The notes: generated by a model from the letters alone, not told the origin. Counted from the stretch's first letter, positions 18,610 through 27,781 are shown. The stretch: DNA of 64,000 nucleotides from Paraburkholderia caballeronis (GCF_900104845.1 NZ_FNSR01000001.1:1984001-2048000); one strand, 5' to 3'. Made by a program: numbers and translations.

Positions 18610-18885
18610 ATGAACGACCGTCAACGACATCAACCCCAACCGCAGGCTGCCCGCCAGGCAGAGAAGCACGAAGGCAGGCATCCGCGCCACGAAGGCGACG
18701 AGCCGATCGCGCAGCGCGACGAACACGAGCCGCGCTCGGTCGGCAAGCAGGCGCATCACGACATCGAGCAAGGACAGAAGGACACCGACCGGCGCGGCGG
18801 CGACGAGTATCAGGAGCGCACGCAGAACGACCAGCACGCGAACCGCAATTCGCGCGGCGGGCAGAAGCCGCCCGAGCGACACTGA
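18610..18885 (+). CDS. Small hydrophilic protein, unknown function
   Basis: A 91-residue protein, extremely rich in Gln, Arg, His, Glu and Asp, with no hydrophobic segment and no predicted fold. It is probably disordered (for example EKHEGRHPRHEGDE; GQKDTDRRGGDEYQERTQND). ATG 18610 is preceded by ACGGAGGACTACG, a good ribosome site, and it lies 51 bp after ligD, so it may share that transcript. The composition resembles desiccation or stress hydrophilins, but I do not recognise a family. Confidence 0.7.
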   Translation: MNDRQRHQPQPQAARQAEKHEGRHPRHEGDEPIAQRDEHEPRSVGKQAHHDIEQGQKDTDRRGGDEYQERTQNDQHANRNSRGGQKPPERH

Positions 18886-18937
18886 CCAGCACTAACGGAC
18901 ACGCGCACGAGCCGCCGCGTCGATCGACACAAAAAGA

Positions 18938-18969
18938 GGCCGCTTCGGCAAAGACGAACCGAAGCGGCC
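18938..18969 (-). terminator. Rho-independent terminator for the PRC-barrel gene
   Basis: An 11-bp perfect stem (GGCCGCTTCGG / CCGAAGCGGCC) with a 10-nt loop. On the minus strand it is followed by CTCTTTTT. It lies downstream of the minus-strand gene at 19064. A second perfect 10-bp hairpin with a 3-nt loop (19002-19024) stands between them. Confidence 0.85.
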
Positions 18970-19063
18970 GACATGATCGACGCGGATTTCCCGTCCGACC
19001 TGCCCGGCGCGTATCGCGCCGGGCGCCACACAAACGCTGCGTTCTATCGCGTCACCGCACGAC

Positions 19064-19561
19064 TTACAGCTTCACGCCGCCGGCCTCGGGCGGTTCATAA
19101 CGGGGGTCCTCGCCGGGCAGCGCCGTGTCGGTGTCCCAGTACGGATCGCGGCCGTAATACTGATGCACGGAACTGGCCCAGGTCCGGTCCGCCATCGACG
19201 GCCAGTGGTCCTTGTCGAACCCCGGCGCATCCTTTACGCGCTCGGACGGCATGGCGAGCAGGAAGCACTTGCGGTTCGTATCGAGCGTCAGCGCGCTCCA
19301 TGGGATCGCGAGCAGCTTGTCGCCGATGCCGAGAAAACCGCCGCTCGACATCACCACGTACGCGACGCGCCCGGTCTGCACGTCGAGCATGATGTCCTTG
19401 ACCTTGCCGACTTCTTCGCCGTCCGAACTCAGCACGCGATCGCTGTCGAGCGTGCTCGCGGCCATCACGTCGGGGCCGGGGCCGGCTGCGGTTTCGCTTC
19501 CCTTGCCGACAATGCGTGCGCCATTGCCGGTCGGGCCGGAAGAAGGGATGGTGTTCGCCAT
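19064..19561 (-). CDS. PRC-barrel domain protein
   Basis: A 165-residue protein. The first 35 residues are flexible. Residues about 36-110 are a PRC barrel (STLDSDRVLSSDGEEVGKVKDIMLD, then GRVAYVVMSSGGFLGIGDKLLAIPW). The tail holds aromatic and acidic patches (DKDHWPSMADRTWASSVHQYYGRDPYWDTD). ATG 19561 follows AAGGAGTCC; the frame opens earlier at 19618. PRC barrels occur in RimM and photosynthetic reaction-centre H subunits; stand-alone forms are stress-associated proteins of unknown role. A strong sigma-54-like promoter precedes it and a terminator follows. Confidence 0.9.
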   Translation of the reverse strand: MANTIPSSGPTGNGARIVGKGSETAAGPGPDVMAASTLDSDRVLSSDGEEVGKVKDIMLDVQTGRVAYVVMSSGGFLGIGDKLLAIPWSALTLDTNRKCFLLAMPSERVKDAPGFDKDHWPSMADRTWASSVHQYYGRDPYWDTDTALPGEDPRYEPPEAGGVKL

Positions 19562-19614
19562 GATGGACTCCTTTAGGTGACGGGATGCCGTTGCATTCCC
19601 GATGCAGGGATTCA

Positions 19615-19628
19615 GCAATGGCCGTTCC
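19615..19628 (-). promoter_or_regulatory. Candidate sigma-54 promoter
   Basis: GGAACGGCCATTGC on the minus strand, identical to the site at 32220-32233. It lies 54 bp upstream of the PRC-barrel gene. Confidence 0.75.
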
Positions 19629-19739
19629 GCGAACGGTTCTCCTGTGGCGCGCGCCCGCGCCGCGCGGCGTTGAAAAAACTCCCGCGCGCGGTGCAGGCTT
19701 TGCAGGGGTGACGGCGCCGTGTCGCCGCCGCGTGGCGCT

Positions 19740-19943
19740 TCACGTTTTTCCGCCGCCGTCGATGCCCGCGCCGTTGCGCCAGACGTCCTTGCCCCGCTCG
19801 GACAGTTCGCCGCTGCTGTGCTGCGGGTCCGGCCCGGTGCCGTGGACGGCCATGTCGCCGCCGGGCGGCTCCTGAGCCTTCTGCTTTTCGCGCTTGCGCT
19901 GCGCGACGCGTTCGTCGTGCGAGCGGCCTGCGTAGTCGTTCAT
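19740..19943 (-). CDS. Small hydrophilic protein, unknown function
   Basis: A 67-residue protein, highly charged (DERVAQRKREKQKAQEPPGGD) with a Gly-rich end (WRNGAGIDGGGKT) and no membrane segment. ATG 19943 is preceded by GGAGAGCAACG. I recognise no family. Its size, composition and position between the PRC-barrel and TPP-enzyme genes fit the other small stress proteins of this island. Confidence 0.65.
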   Translation of the reverse strand: MNDYAGRSHDERVAQRKREKQKAQEPPGGDMAVHGTGPDPQHSSGELSERGKDVWRNGAGIDGGGKT

Positions 19944-20115
19944 CGTTGCTCTCCATCGCGGGACGGTTGGGTGGCGGTCGTGCGCAGTCGATGCCCGGCG
20001 CCGTCCCGCAGGCGGCGCGCGCGCAACCGGTATGGCGCCTGTCGTCGTAAGCGGCATGCGCCGCGCCTGCATCGGGAAGCGCGCATCCCGCGTGCCGCCT
20101 TTCGCCGCGCCGACG

Positions 20116-20129
20116 GGCGTGCCGATTGC
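20116..20129 (+). promoter_or_regulatory. Candidate sigma-54 promoter
   Basis: GGCGTGCCGATTGC: correct spacing and TTGC, but CGTG in place of CACG. It lies 75 bp upstream of the TPP-enzyme gene. Confidence 0.5.
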
Positions 20130-20203
20130 TGAAATCGCGGCGAGCGCAGCCGGCTCCAGTCCGACTGCATCCGGATTCAACCCTTGTTGCGGGAGACACG
20201 CAG

Positions 20204-21997
20204 ATGGCGACCACGGTCAGCGACTTCATCGTCGAACGGCTACATCAATGGGGCGTACGGCGCATGTTCGGCTACCCCGGCGACGGCATCAACGGCATGT
20301 TCGGCGCGTTGCAGCGCGGCGGCGGCAAGATCGAGTTCGTGCAGGCGCGGCACGAGGAAATGGCCGCGTTCATGGCGAGCGCGCACGCGAAATTCACCGG
20401 CGAACTCGGCGTCTGCATCGCGACGTCCGGCCCCGGCGCGGCGCATCTGCTGACCGGCCTCTACGATGCGCGGCTCGATCACATGCCGGTGCTCGCGATC
20501 GTCGGCCAGCAGGCGAGGGCGGCGCTCGGCGCGCACTACCAGCAGGAACTCGATCTCGTGTCGATGTTCAAGGACGTCGCGAGCGCGTACGTGCAGCAGG
20601 CGAGCGTGCCCGCGCAGGTGCGGCACCTCGTCGATCGCGCGGTGCGCATCGCGCTCGCGAGCCGCACCGTCACCGCGATCGTGCTGCCGAACGACCTTCA
20701 GGAACTGCCGTTCGAGCCGCCCGCGCGCAAGCACGGCACCGCGCATTCGGGCGTCGGTTATTCGCGGCCTGAAGTCGTGCCGCGCCGCGACGATCTGGAG
20801 CGCGCGGCCGAAGTGCTGAACGCGGGGCGGCGCGTCGCGATGCTGGTCGGCGCGGGCGCGCTGAACGCGACCGACGAAGTGATCGCGGTCGCGGACCGGC
20901 TCGGCGCGGGTGTCGCGAAGGCGCTGCTCGGCAAGGCCGCGGTGCCGGACGACCTGCCGTGGGTGACGGGCTCGATCGGCCTGCTCGGCACGAAACCGAC
21001 CGACGAGATGATGATGTCGTGCGACACGCTGCTGATGGTCGGCTCCGGTTTTCCATACTCGGAATTCCTGCCGAAAGAAGGCGACGCGCGCGGCGTGCAG
21101 ATCGACATCGACGCGGGCATGCTGAGCGTGCGCTACCCGATGGAGGTGAGCCTCGTCGGCGACAGCGCGGCGACGCTGCGCGCGCTGCTGCCGCTGCTCG
21201 AACAGAAGAGCGCCGAATCGTGGCGCGAGCGGATCGAACGCTGGAACGACCGCTGGCAGCGCACGCTGCACGAGCGCGCGCACGCGCCGACCGGCGGCGC
21301 GGTGAACCCGCAGCGGATCGTCACCGAACTGTCGTCGCGGCTGCCGGACGGCGCGATCGTCACCAGCGATTCCGGCTCGTGCGCGAACTGGTATGCGCGC
21401 GACCTGAAGATCCGGCGCGGCATGATGTGCTCGTTGTCCGGCGGCCTCGCGTCGATGGGCGCGGCGGTGCCTTATGCGATCGCCGCCAAGTTCGCGCATC
21501 CGTCGCGGCCGGTGATCGCGATCGTCGGCGACGGCGCGATGCAGATGAACAACATGGCCGAACTCATCACCGTCGCGAAGTACTGGAAGGACTGGACCGA
21601 CCCGCGCTGGATCTGCGTGGTGCTGAACAACCAGGACCTGAACCAGGTGACCTGGGAGCAGCGCGTGATGGAAGGCGACCCGAAGTTCGTCGCGTCGCAG
21701 CAGATCCCCGACGTGCCGTATCACCGCTTCGCGGAGATGATCGGGCTCGCGGGCCTGTACGTGGACGACGCGGAACAACTCGGGTCCGCGTGGGACGAGG
21801 CGCTCGCGGCGGTGCGGCCGGTCGTGATCGAGGTGAAGACCGATCCGGAAGTGCCGCCGCTGCCGCCGCACATCACGCTGGACCAGGCGAAGCATTTCGC
21901 GCAGACGCTGATGGAAGGCGACCCGGCCGAGCGCGGCGTGATCGCGAACACCGCGCGGCAGGTGCTGTCGAGCGTGCTGCCGGGAAAGAAGGATTGA
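20204..21997 (+). CDS. Thiamine diphosphate enzyme of the pyruvate oxidase/PoxB type
   Basis: A 597-residue protein with the three-domain ThDP layout. The N-terminal domain has the cofactor-activating Glu51 (FVQARHEEMAAFMA) and GPGAAHLLTGLYDA. The central domain (about 195-335) is of the FAD/nucleotide-binding type. The C-terminal ThDP site is GDGAMQMNNMAEL...LNNQDLNQVTWEQR. Closest by pattern are pyruvate:quinone oxidoreductase and related acetolactate-synthase-like enzymes. It probably decarboxylates a 2-oxoacid such as pyruvate, with membrane quinone as acceptor. ATG 20204 follows GGGAGACACGC. It has a candidate sigma-54 promoter. The substrate is not proven by the sequence. Confidence 0.88.
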   Translation: MATTVSDFIVERLHQWGVRRMFGYPGDGINGMFGALQRGGGKIEFVQARHEEMAAFMASAHAKFTGELGVCIATSGPGAAHLLTGLYDARLDHMPVLAIVGQQARAALGAHYQQELDLVSMFKDVASAYVQQASVPAQVRHLVDRAVRIALASRTVTAIVLPNDLQELPFEPPARKHGTAHSGVGYSRPEVVPRRDDLERAAEVLNAGRRVAMLVGAGALNATDEVIAVADRLGAGVAKALLGKAAVPDDLPWVTGSIGLLGTKPTDEMMMSCDTLLMVGSGFPYSEFLPKEGDARGVQIDIDAGMLSVRYPMEVSLVGDSAATLRALLPLLEQKSAESWRERIERWNDRWQRTLHERAHAPTGGAVNPQRIVTELSSRLPDGAIVTSDSGSCANWYARDLKIRRGMMCSLSGGLASMGAAVPYAIAAKFAHPSRPVIAIVGDGAMQMNNMAELITVAKYWKDWTDPRWICVVLNNQDLNQVTWEQRVMEGDPKFVASQQIPDVPYHRFAEMIGLAGLYVDDAEQLGSAWDEALAAVRPVVIEVKTDPEVPPLPPHITLDQAKHFAQTLMEGDPAERGVIANTARQVLSSVLPGKKD

Positions 21998-22049
21998 GCG
22001 CGCGGGCGGCGGGCCGCGCGGGCCCGCGCCGGTCGTGCCAGCAGCGCCG

Positions 22050-23714
22050 TTAGCGCGATGCCTGCCGCTGCGTGTCGCTCCATCCGCCGCCGAGCGCCTT
22101 GTACAGCGACACGAGATCGGTGCACACCTGCAACTGCGCCTGCTGCGCGTCGCGTTGCGCGCTGTTCAGTTGCCGCTCGGCGTCGAGCACGTCGAGGAAC
22201 GACACCATGCCGTGACGATAGCTGTCGCGCGCGAGTTCGTACGCGCGCTGCTGCGCGGCGGCCGACGCGTCGAGCGACGCGAGCCGCGCCTGGTCGGTGC
22301 GATACACGGCGAGCGCGTTTTCGACGTCGCGCAGCGCAACCAGCACGGTCTTGCGGTAGTCGATCGCGGCCTCGACCTCGCGCAGCTTCGTCAGCCGCAG
22401 ATTCGACACCAGCGCGCCGCCCTCGAAGATCGGCAGCGACACGCTCGGCCCCCACGACCAGAACAGATGCGACCAGCGCGCGAGATCGCCCGGCGTCGTC
22501 GCGCGCGTGCCGGCTTGCGCGCCGAGCGAGAGGTCCGGATAGAACTGCGCGACCGCGACGCCGACGCCGGCCGTCGCCGCGTGCAGCGACGCTTCCGCGC
22601 GGCGGATGTCCGGCCGCCGGCGCGCGAGCGTCGAAGGCAGGCCGACCGGCACGGCCGGCGGCGTCCGCGGCAGCGCGGCGGCCGGCGACAGTTGCGCGTC
22701 GAGCGCGCCCGGCGCTTCGCCGACCAGCACCGCGAGGCCGTTCAACGCCTGCGCGATCTGCTGGTCGTATTGCGGCAGCAGCGCCTCGGTCTGCGTGCGC
22801 TGCGCGTCGGAACGCTCGACGTTCAGTTCGCTTTCGAGCCCATGCCGCGCGCTGTTGCGCGCGAGTTCGACCACTTCGCGCTGCTGGTCGATCAGCGATT
22901 CCGCGATCGCGCGCAGCGCCTGCGCGCCGCGCAGTTGCAGATAGGTTTCCGCGACCTCCGCTTCGAGCGACACCTGGGCGTCGTGCTGCGTTTCGGCCGC
23001 GACGTCGGTCTGCGCATTCGCGGCCTCGACCGAGCGGCGCACGCGGCCGAACAGGTCGAGTTCCCACGATGCGTCGAAACCCGCCTGCCACAGATTGACC
23101 GGCGCGGTCAGCTGGTCGAGCGCGCTCGTCGCGCCGCGTTGCGCGGCCGCGCCCGCGCCGGGCGCGAAGCGGTTCAGCGGCGAATCGGGCGCGCCGAGCC
23201 GGTTCACGTCGTCGTACACGCCGTTCGATTCGAGCAAGCCCTTGATGCCCAACTGCTCACGCTCGTAACTCGCGCTCGCGCGCACGTTCGGCAAACCCTG
23301 CGCTGCGGTCTGCTGCACCTGCTCGCGCGCCTGCGCGATCCGCACGACCGCTTCGCGCAGATCCGGGTTGTCCGCGAGCGCGCGGTCGATCAGCGCGTCG
23401 AGCGTCGGGTCGCCGAAACTTTGCCACCAGCGCGGGTCGGGATCGGCTTCGGCGGCGGGTGTCGAAGGCGGCGTTTTCGCCGTTGCGTTCGCGTCGGCGC
23501 CGCGTTGCGGGTCGCGCCATGCGGCCGGCGCGTTCGCCTGCGGCGGTTTGAAGTCCGGGCCGACCGTGCAGGATGCGAGGGTTAATGCGGCCACGATGGC
23601 TGCGAGGCGAGTCGGGGCAATTCGACGGGTTCGTGGCGACGCGGCGAGACGGCCACCCGAAACGACCCGCAAGACAGGCAGCAAAGCAGGCAACGAAGCG
23701 AAAGCCTCCCGCAT
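22050..23714 (-). CDS. RND/MFS-type outer-membrane efflux lipoprotein (NodT family)
   Basis: A 554-residue TolC-like outer-membrane factor. A hydrophobic segment ends in the lipobox LASC (Cys at about residue 48), followed by TVGPDFKPP, the classic NodT start. Two outer-membrane-efflux repeats follow (about 95-300 and 310-535). The start ATG 23714 is supported by GGAGG 8 bp upstream, inside the end of the MFS gene (1-bp spacing between stop and start). It is the last gene of the emrA-emrB-nodT order and gives the pump an outer-membrane channel. Confidence 0.93.
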   Translation of the reverse strand: MREAFASLPALLPVLRVVSGGRLAASPRTRRIAPTRLAAIVAALTLASCTVGPDFKPPQANAPAAWRDPQRGADANATAKTPPSTPAAEADPDPRWWQSFGDPTLDALIDRALADNPDLREAVVRIAQAREQVQQTAAQGLPNVRASASYEREQLGIKGLLESNGVYDDVNRLGAPDSPLNRFAPGAGAAAQRGATSALDQLTAPVNLWQAGFDASWELDLFGRVRRSVEAANAQTDVAAETQHDAQVSLEAEVAETYLQLRGAQALRAIAESLIDQQREVVELARNSARHGLESELNVERSDAQRTQTEALLPQYDQQIAQALNGLAVLVGEAPGALDAQLSPAAALPRTPPAVPVGLPSTLARRRPDIRRAEASLHAATAGVGVAVAQFYPDLSLGAQAGTRATTPGDLARWSHLFWSWGPSVSLPIFEGGALVSNLRLTKLREVEAAIDYRKTVLVALRDVENALAVYRTDQARLASLDASAAAQQRAYELARDSYRHGMVSFLDVLDAERQLNSAQRDAQQAQLQVCTDLVSLYKALGGGWSDTQRQASR

Positions 23715-23715
23715 C

Positions 23716-25320
23716 TCAATGTCCTCCTGAGCCGCCGGCGGCCTTCACCGGCGCGAAGAAAAACGCGACCGGCACGAACACCGCGCAGAACACCGCGAGG
23801 ATGCCGAACACGTCGATATACGCGAGGATCGTCGCCTGCGACACGAAGGTCTCGTACAGATGCCCGTTCGCGGTCTGCATCGCCTGCGCGAGCGGCTGGC
23901 CGGTGAAGTCCGCGACCGCCTGCGCGCCGCGCTGCAACGCGTCCTGATAGTTCTGCGACAGCGGCGACAGATGATCGGACAGATGCGCCATCTGCGCCTG
24001 CGAGCGTTCGCGGATCAGCGCGGTCGACAGCGAAATGCCGATCGATCCGGACACGTTGCGGAACATCGTGAACAGCGCGGACGCGTCGTTGTTCAGCGCG
24101 GGCGGCACGCTCAGGTACGCGAGCGTCGTGACCGGCACGAACAGGAAGCCGATCGCGATCGACTGCGCGCTGCGCAGCTTCACGAGCGTCGCGTAATCGA
24201 CGTCCGGCACCAGCGTGCGCGCGTAGATCAGCGCGACGGTCAGCAGCACGAAGCCGGTCATCACGAGAAAACGCGTCTGGATATGCGGCATCAGCCGGCT
24301 GATGATGGGTATCTCCATCGTGATGAGCAGCGCGCCCGGCGACAGCACGAGGCCCGCGAGCGTCGCCGTGTAGCCGAGCTGCTGCTGCGCGAGCTGCGGC
24401 ACGATCACCGCGCTGCCGTACAGCACCGTCGCGAACGCGGAGATCATCACGCAGCCGAGCGCGAAGTTGCGGTCGCGCAGGCAGCGCAGATCGACGACCG
24501 GATGTTTTGCATACAGCAGCCGCAACGTCGCGCCGACGAGGCCGGCCACCGCGAGCGCCGCGAACGTGACGATGAACGGCGACGAGAACCAGTCGTCGTC
24601 CTCGCCGCGGTCGAGCATCACCTGCAGACAGCCGAGCCCGATCGCGATCAGCGCGATGCCGGGAAAATCGACCTCGCGCCAGTTCATCCGCTTCGACGTG
24701 ACCTCGCGGACCCACGGCGGGTCCTCGACCAGCTGCATCACCGCGAGCGTGGTCAGCACGCCGACCGGCACGTTCAGCAGGAACACCCAGCGCCACGTGA
24801 AGTTGTCGGTGATCCAGCCGCCGAGCGTCGGCCCGAGTACCGGCGCGACGACGATCGCGACCGCCGAGATCGAAAACGCGCGGCCGCGCTGGCTCGGCTC
24901 GAAGGTGTCGAGGATGATCGACTGCTGGTTCGGCTGCAGGCCGCCGCCGAAGAAGCCTTGCAGCACGCGGAACACGACCAGTTGCCCGAGGCTCGTCGCG
25001 ATCCCGCACAGGAACGAGCAGACCGTGAACGCGACGATGCACAGCAGGAAATAACGCTTGCGGCCGAGCACGCGGCCGAAGAACGCGGAGATCGGCAGCA
25101 CGATGCCGTTCGCGACGAGGTACGACGTCAGCGCCCACGTGGCCTCGTCGTAGCTCGCGGACATCGTGCCGGCGATGTGCGGCAGCGCGACGTTGACGAT
25201 CGTCGTGTCGAGCACTTCCATGAACGCGGCGAGCGTGACCGCCACCGCGATCAGCCAGGGATTCGCGGCGGGTCGCCAGTTCTTCGGGTTCTTCTGGCCG
25301 CCCGGGTGCGCGTCGCTCAT
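23716..25320 (-). CDS. emrB: DHA2 family (EmrB/QacA) drug efflux permease
   Basis: A 534-residue protein with about 14 membrane helices. Signature motifs are VALPHIAGTMSASYDEATWALTSYLVANG near the N-terminus (here given as two parts: motif D region VALPHIAGTM and TSYLVANGIV), RVLGRKRYFLLC (motif A region) and RVLQGFFGGGLQPNQQ. It uses the proton gradient to drive export with the membrane-fusion protein encoded directly upstream; its ATG follows that gene's TGA without a gap. Probable substrates are hydrophobic drugs or aromatic acids, but the sequence does not tell which. Confidence 0.95.
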   Translation of the reverse strand: MSDAHPGGQKNPKNWRPAANPWLIAVAVTLAAFMEVLDTTIVNVALPHIAGTMSASYDEATWALTSYLVANGIVLPISAFFGRVLGRKRYFLLCIVAFTVCSFLCGIATSLGQLVVFRVLQGFFGGGLQPNQQSIILDTFEPSQRGRAFSISAVAIVVAPVLGPTLGGWITDNFTWRWVFLLNVPVGVLTTLAVMQLVEDPPWVREVTSKRMNWREVDFPGIALIAIGLGCLQVMLDRGEDDDWFSSPFIVTFAALAVAGLVGATLRLLYAKHPVVDLRCLRDRNFALGCVMISAFATVLYGSAVIVPQLAQQQLGYTATLAGLVLSPGALLITMEIPIISRLMPHIQTRFLVMTGFVLLTVALIYARTLVPDVDYATLVKLRSAQSIAIGFLFVPVTTLAYLSVPPALNNDASALFTMFRNVSGSIGISLSTALIRERSQAQMAHLSDHLSPLSQNYQDALQRGAQAVADFTGQPLAQAMQTANGHLYETFVSQATILAYIDVFGILAVFCAVFVPVAFFFAPVKAAGGSGGH

Positions 25321-26529
25321 TCAGTGCCTCAAGTACACGGTCGGCTCGACCGACAGCCCGAGCGGCAACGGATGATCGGCGGGCATCCCGTCGTCGATCA
25401 CGATCTTCACCGGCACGCGCTGCACGATCTTCACGAAGTTGCCGGTCGCGTTCTCGGCCGGGAACGCGGAGAAGCGCGAGCCGCTGCCGAGCTGCACGCT
25501 GTCCACGTGGCCGTGCAGTTCGAGCTTCGGATAGGCGTCGACGCTGATCTTCACCTTGTCGCCGGCGCGCATCCGGTCCAGTTGCGACTCCTTGAAGTTC
25601 GCGGTGATCCACACTCGCGGCGTGACGATCGAGAACAGCGACGCGCCCGCCTGCAGGAAGCTGCCGTACTGCACGTTGCGGCGCGTGACCCAGCCGTCCG
25701 ACGGCGCGCGCACGTCGCACCAGCCGAGGTTCAGTTGCGCGGCGTCCAGTTGCGCCTCGGCCGCGCTGACCTGCTGGCGGCGCTCCTCGACGGCCGCGAC
25801 CGCCGCGCGAATCTGCTGCGGCACGAGGCTCGCCGTTTTCAGTTGCGCCTGCGCGTTCATCACGTCCGCGTGCGCGCTGCGCTGCTGCGCGTCGGCGGTG
25901 TCGACGTTCTGTTGCGACGTCGCGCGCTGATCGACCGAATGCTGCCGCTGGTACTCGGCCTGCGCGCGGGCGAACTGCGCGGTCGCGGTTTCGATCTGCG
26001 CGCGCGCCTGCTGGTATTGCGCGGGGAACTGCACCCGCGCGATGTCCAGTTGCGCCTGCGCGGCGTCGAGCTGCGCGAGCGCGAGGCCCAGTTGCGCGCG
26101 CGCCTGTTCGACCTGCGCCTCGTAATCGCGCCGGTCGATCTCGACCATCAACTGGCCCTTGTGCACGTACACGTTGTCGTCGATCGCGAGCTTGGCGACG
26201 TAACCCGACACCTTCGGCGCGATCGTGATCGCGTTGCCGTCGGTGTACGCGTCGTCGGTGCTCTGCTGGTTGCGCGTGGCGAGCCACCAGATCAGCGCGC
26301 CGATCGCGATCAGCACGACAACGACCGCGAGGACGATCAGCGGCTTCTTGCCGGGGCCGCGTGGCTTCCGGTCGTCATTGCCGTGCTGGTCGCTGTCGCC
26401 TTTCTGCCTGCCGTCGTCGCCGGTTTTCTTCGCCTCGCCGTTGCCGCCGCCGTGATGGGCCGCATGACGCGGGCCGCCGCGATGCCGGCGCGCCCACGCG
26501 CCGACCGACGTTGCCGCGCGCTCACGCAT
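25321..26529 (-). CDS. emrA: HlyD/EmrA family membrane fusion protein
   Basis: A 402-residue protein. A His/Gly/Lys-rich cytoplasmic head of about 65 residues precedes one membrane helix (PLIVLAVVVVLIAIGALIWW). Then come the lipoyl half-motif TDGNAITIAPKVSGYV, a very long Gln/Ala-rich coiled coil (about 140-265) and the second lipoyl half with NVQYGSFLQAGASLFSIV. This is the EmrA architecture. The start is uncertain: ATG 26529 has no good ribosome site and the frame stays open to 27057. The hydrophilic head is longer than in E. coli EmrA. Confidence 0.9.
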   Translation of the reverse strand: MRERAATSVGAWARRHRGGPRHAAHHGGGNGEAKKTGDDGRQKGDSDQHGNDDRKPRGPGKKPLIVLAVVVVLIAIGALIWWLATRNQQSTDDAYTDGNAITIAPKVSGYVAKLAIDDNVYVHKGQLMVEIDRRDYEAQVEQARAQLGLALAQLDAAQAQLDIARVQFPAQYQQARAQIETATAQFARAQAEYQRQHSVDQRATSQQNVDTADAQQRSAHADVMNAQAQLKTASLVPQQIRAAVAAVEERRQQVSAAEAQLDAAQLNLGWCDVRAPSDGWVTRRNVQYGSFLQAGASLFSIVTPRVWITANFKESQLDRMRAGDKVKISVDAYPKLELHGHVDSVQLGSGSRFSAFPAENATGNFVKIVQRVPVKIVIDDGMPADHPLPLGLSVEPTVYLRH

Positions 26530-26901
26530 GATGGCTGCCGCGTGGAAGCGCCGCGCGCACGCGGCGGCTCGGGTCGCGCCGCGCCGAATGCAGCGCGGCG
26601 GCAGGCGTATGAGCGAGCATCGAATGGCGGGCTTTCGGGGCCGAAAGCAGCGGGGACTCGCGATGACGCGATGCAGGAGGGAAGGTGTGCCTGTGCACGG
26701 GACGCTCCTTGATCGAACGAAAACGTCGTCCGGCCGTGTTGCCTGGAAAAAAACGGATGCACGGTCGAAGCGGATGCCGGTCAGCAAACCGCGTGCCGCC
26801 GTGCGCCGACGCGCGGCGGAACGCGCATCGTTCGCGGCACGCGAACTGCTGAAACGGTTGGCCGATGCTTCACCGACCCGCGATCCCTCCAGGAGGACAC
26901 C
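26530..26901. other. Divergent intergenic region between emrA and an acidic-protein gene
   Basis: About 370 bp. It holds the sigma-54-like site at 26836-26849 for the plus-strand gene. Promoter and true start of emrA should also lie here, but I cannot identify them. Confidence 0.4.
26836..26849 (+). promoter_or_regulatory. Candidate sigma-54 promoter
   Basis: GGCACGCGAACTGC: perfect -24 element GGCACG, -12 CTGC, 10-bp spacing. It lies 53 bp upstream of the acidic-protein gene. Confidence 0.7.
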
Positions 26902-27243
26902 ATGAGCACACTCGACCCCGACAACGATCTGCCGCAACCCGACGTGCCGGGCCGCGACACCGGCGCGCTCGGTCCCGGCGATTCGTCGGACAGCGGCAGC
27001 GACTTCGCCGGCGCGAAGCGCCACGACTTCGACCGCGACACCGAACTCGACAATCACGCGCTCGAAAGCGGCGAAGCGGAGGCGGCGAGCGACAGCGACC
27101 GCTCGGGCACCGGCGAACGCGCGGCGGCGGACGGCGACGAGAACCTGTCGCCGGATGCGGACGTGCTGCCGGACCGGATCGATTCGTTTCCGTCGGCGGA
27201 TGAAGCCGACGAAGCGGACGAAGCGGACGAGCGCGATGAATGA
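26902..27243 (+). CDS. Small acidic protein, unknown function
   Basis: A 113-residue, strongly acidic and probably disordered protein (many Asp, Glu, Ser, Gly). It ends in a repeat of Asp-Glu-Ala (EADEADEADERDE). The ribosome site CAGGAGGACACC directly precedes ATG 26902. It has no recognised domain, Cys or Trp. A near-consensus sigma-54 promoter lies upstream, so it belongs with the small stress proteins of this island. Confidence 0.72.
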   Translation: MSTLDPDNDLPQPDVPGRDTGALGPGDSSDSGSDFAGAKRHDFDRDTELDNHALESGEAEAASDSDRSGTGERAAADGDENLSPDADVLPDRIDSFPSADEADEADEADERDE

Positions 27244-27281
27244 GAAATGAGTAGCAACACGAGGACGAAAGCGCGGCGACA

Positions 27282-27295
27282 GGTACGACGGTTGC
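27282..27295 (+). promoter_or_regulatory. Candidate sigma-54 promoter
   Basis: GGTACGACGGTTGC: correct spacing, ACG and TTGC present. It lies 118 bp upstream of the next small gene. Confidence 0.65.
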
Positions 27296-27412
27296 GCACC
27301 CTGACGCTCGCTGCAAACGCAGCGGTTCCCGCGCGACCCGACGCGCGCGGTGCCGCGCAGTGCCGCGCAGTGCCGAATAACGACGGACGAAGCCCAACAG
27401 GCAGCGGAGGTG

Positions 27413-27655
27413 ATGAACGTGGAAACCCAGGTCAGCTATGGCGGCTGCACGATCCGGCCGATCGTGACGGCGACGGACGACGGCCGGTTCATCGCATCGG
27501 CGGTCGTCACCGGTCCGCACGCGCGCGACGGACAGACGCTCGGCGCGCAAGCCGATTTCGGCCGGCGCGAAGAAGCGGCCGATCGCGCCATCGAACTGGC
27601 GATCGTGGACATCGACCGCAGGCGGTCCGTCCCGGACGGGCAACGGGATCGCTGA
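27413..27655 (+). CDS. Small conserved-looking protein, unknown function
   Basis: An 80-residue protein with a compact alpha/beta look: VSYGGCTIRPIVTATDDGRF, then an Ala/Glu helix (RREEAADRAIELAIVDIDRR). GCGGAGG precedes both ATG 27413 (2 bp away) and GTG 27419 (8 bp away). By spacing GTG 27419 may be the true start; the difference is two residues. I do not recognise the family. A sigma-54-like promoter lies at 27282. Confidence 0.68.
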   Translation: MNVETQVSYGGCTIRPIVTATDDGRFIASAVVTGPHARDGQTLGAQADFGRREEAADRAIELAIVDIDRRRSVPDGQRDR

Positions 27656-27729
27656 CGCGCATCAATCTTTATTGAGCGCGCGACCGGCGGCCATCACGTT
27701 GTCACCGTGCGCACCTAAGCTCCCGGCTG

Positions 27730-27743
27730 GGTGACCGCTTTGC
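27730..27743 (+). promoter_or_regulatory. Weak candidate sigma-54 promoter
   Basis: GGTGACCGCTTTGC: right spacing and TTGCA at -12, but a poor -24 element. It lies 39 bp upstream of the gene at 27782. Confidence 0.4.
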
Positions 27744-27781
27744 AGTCGCCGGTCACGTCATTCTGTCTCTGGAGAAAAGTA

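Noticed and set aside
19957..19975. GG-N10-GC match upstream of the small gene at 19943
   Set aside because: The -12 half is GGGC, not TTGC; a chance match in GC-rich DNA is more likely.
23860..26712. 950-codon plus-strand frame across emrAB
   Set aside because: Arg/His/Asp-rich antisense shadow; emrA and emrB on the other strand have all family motifs.
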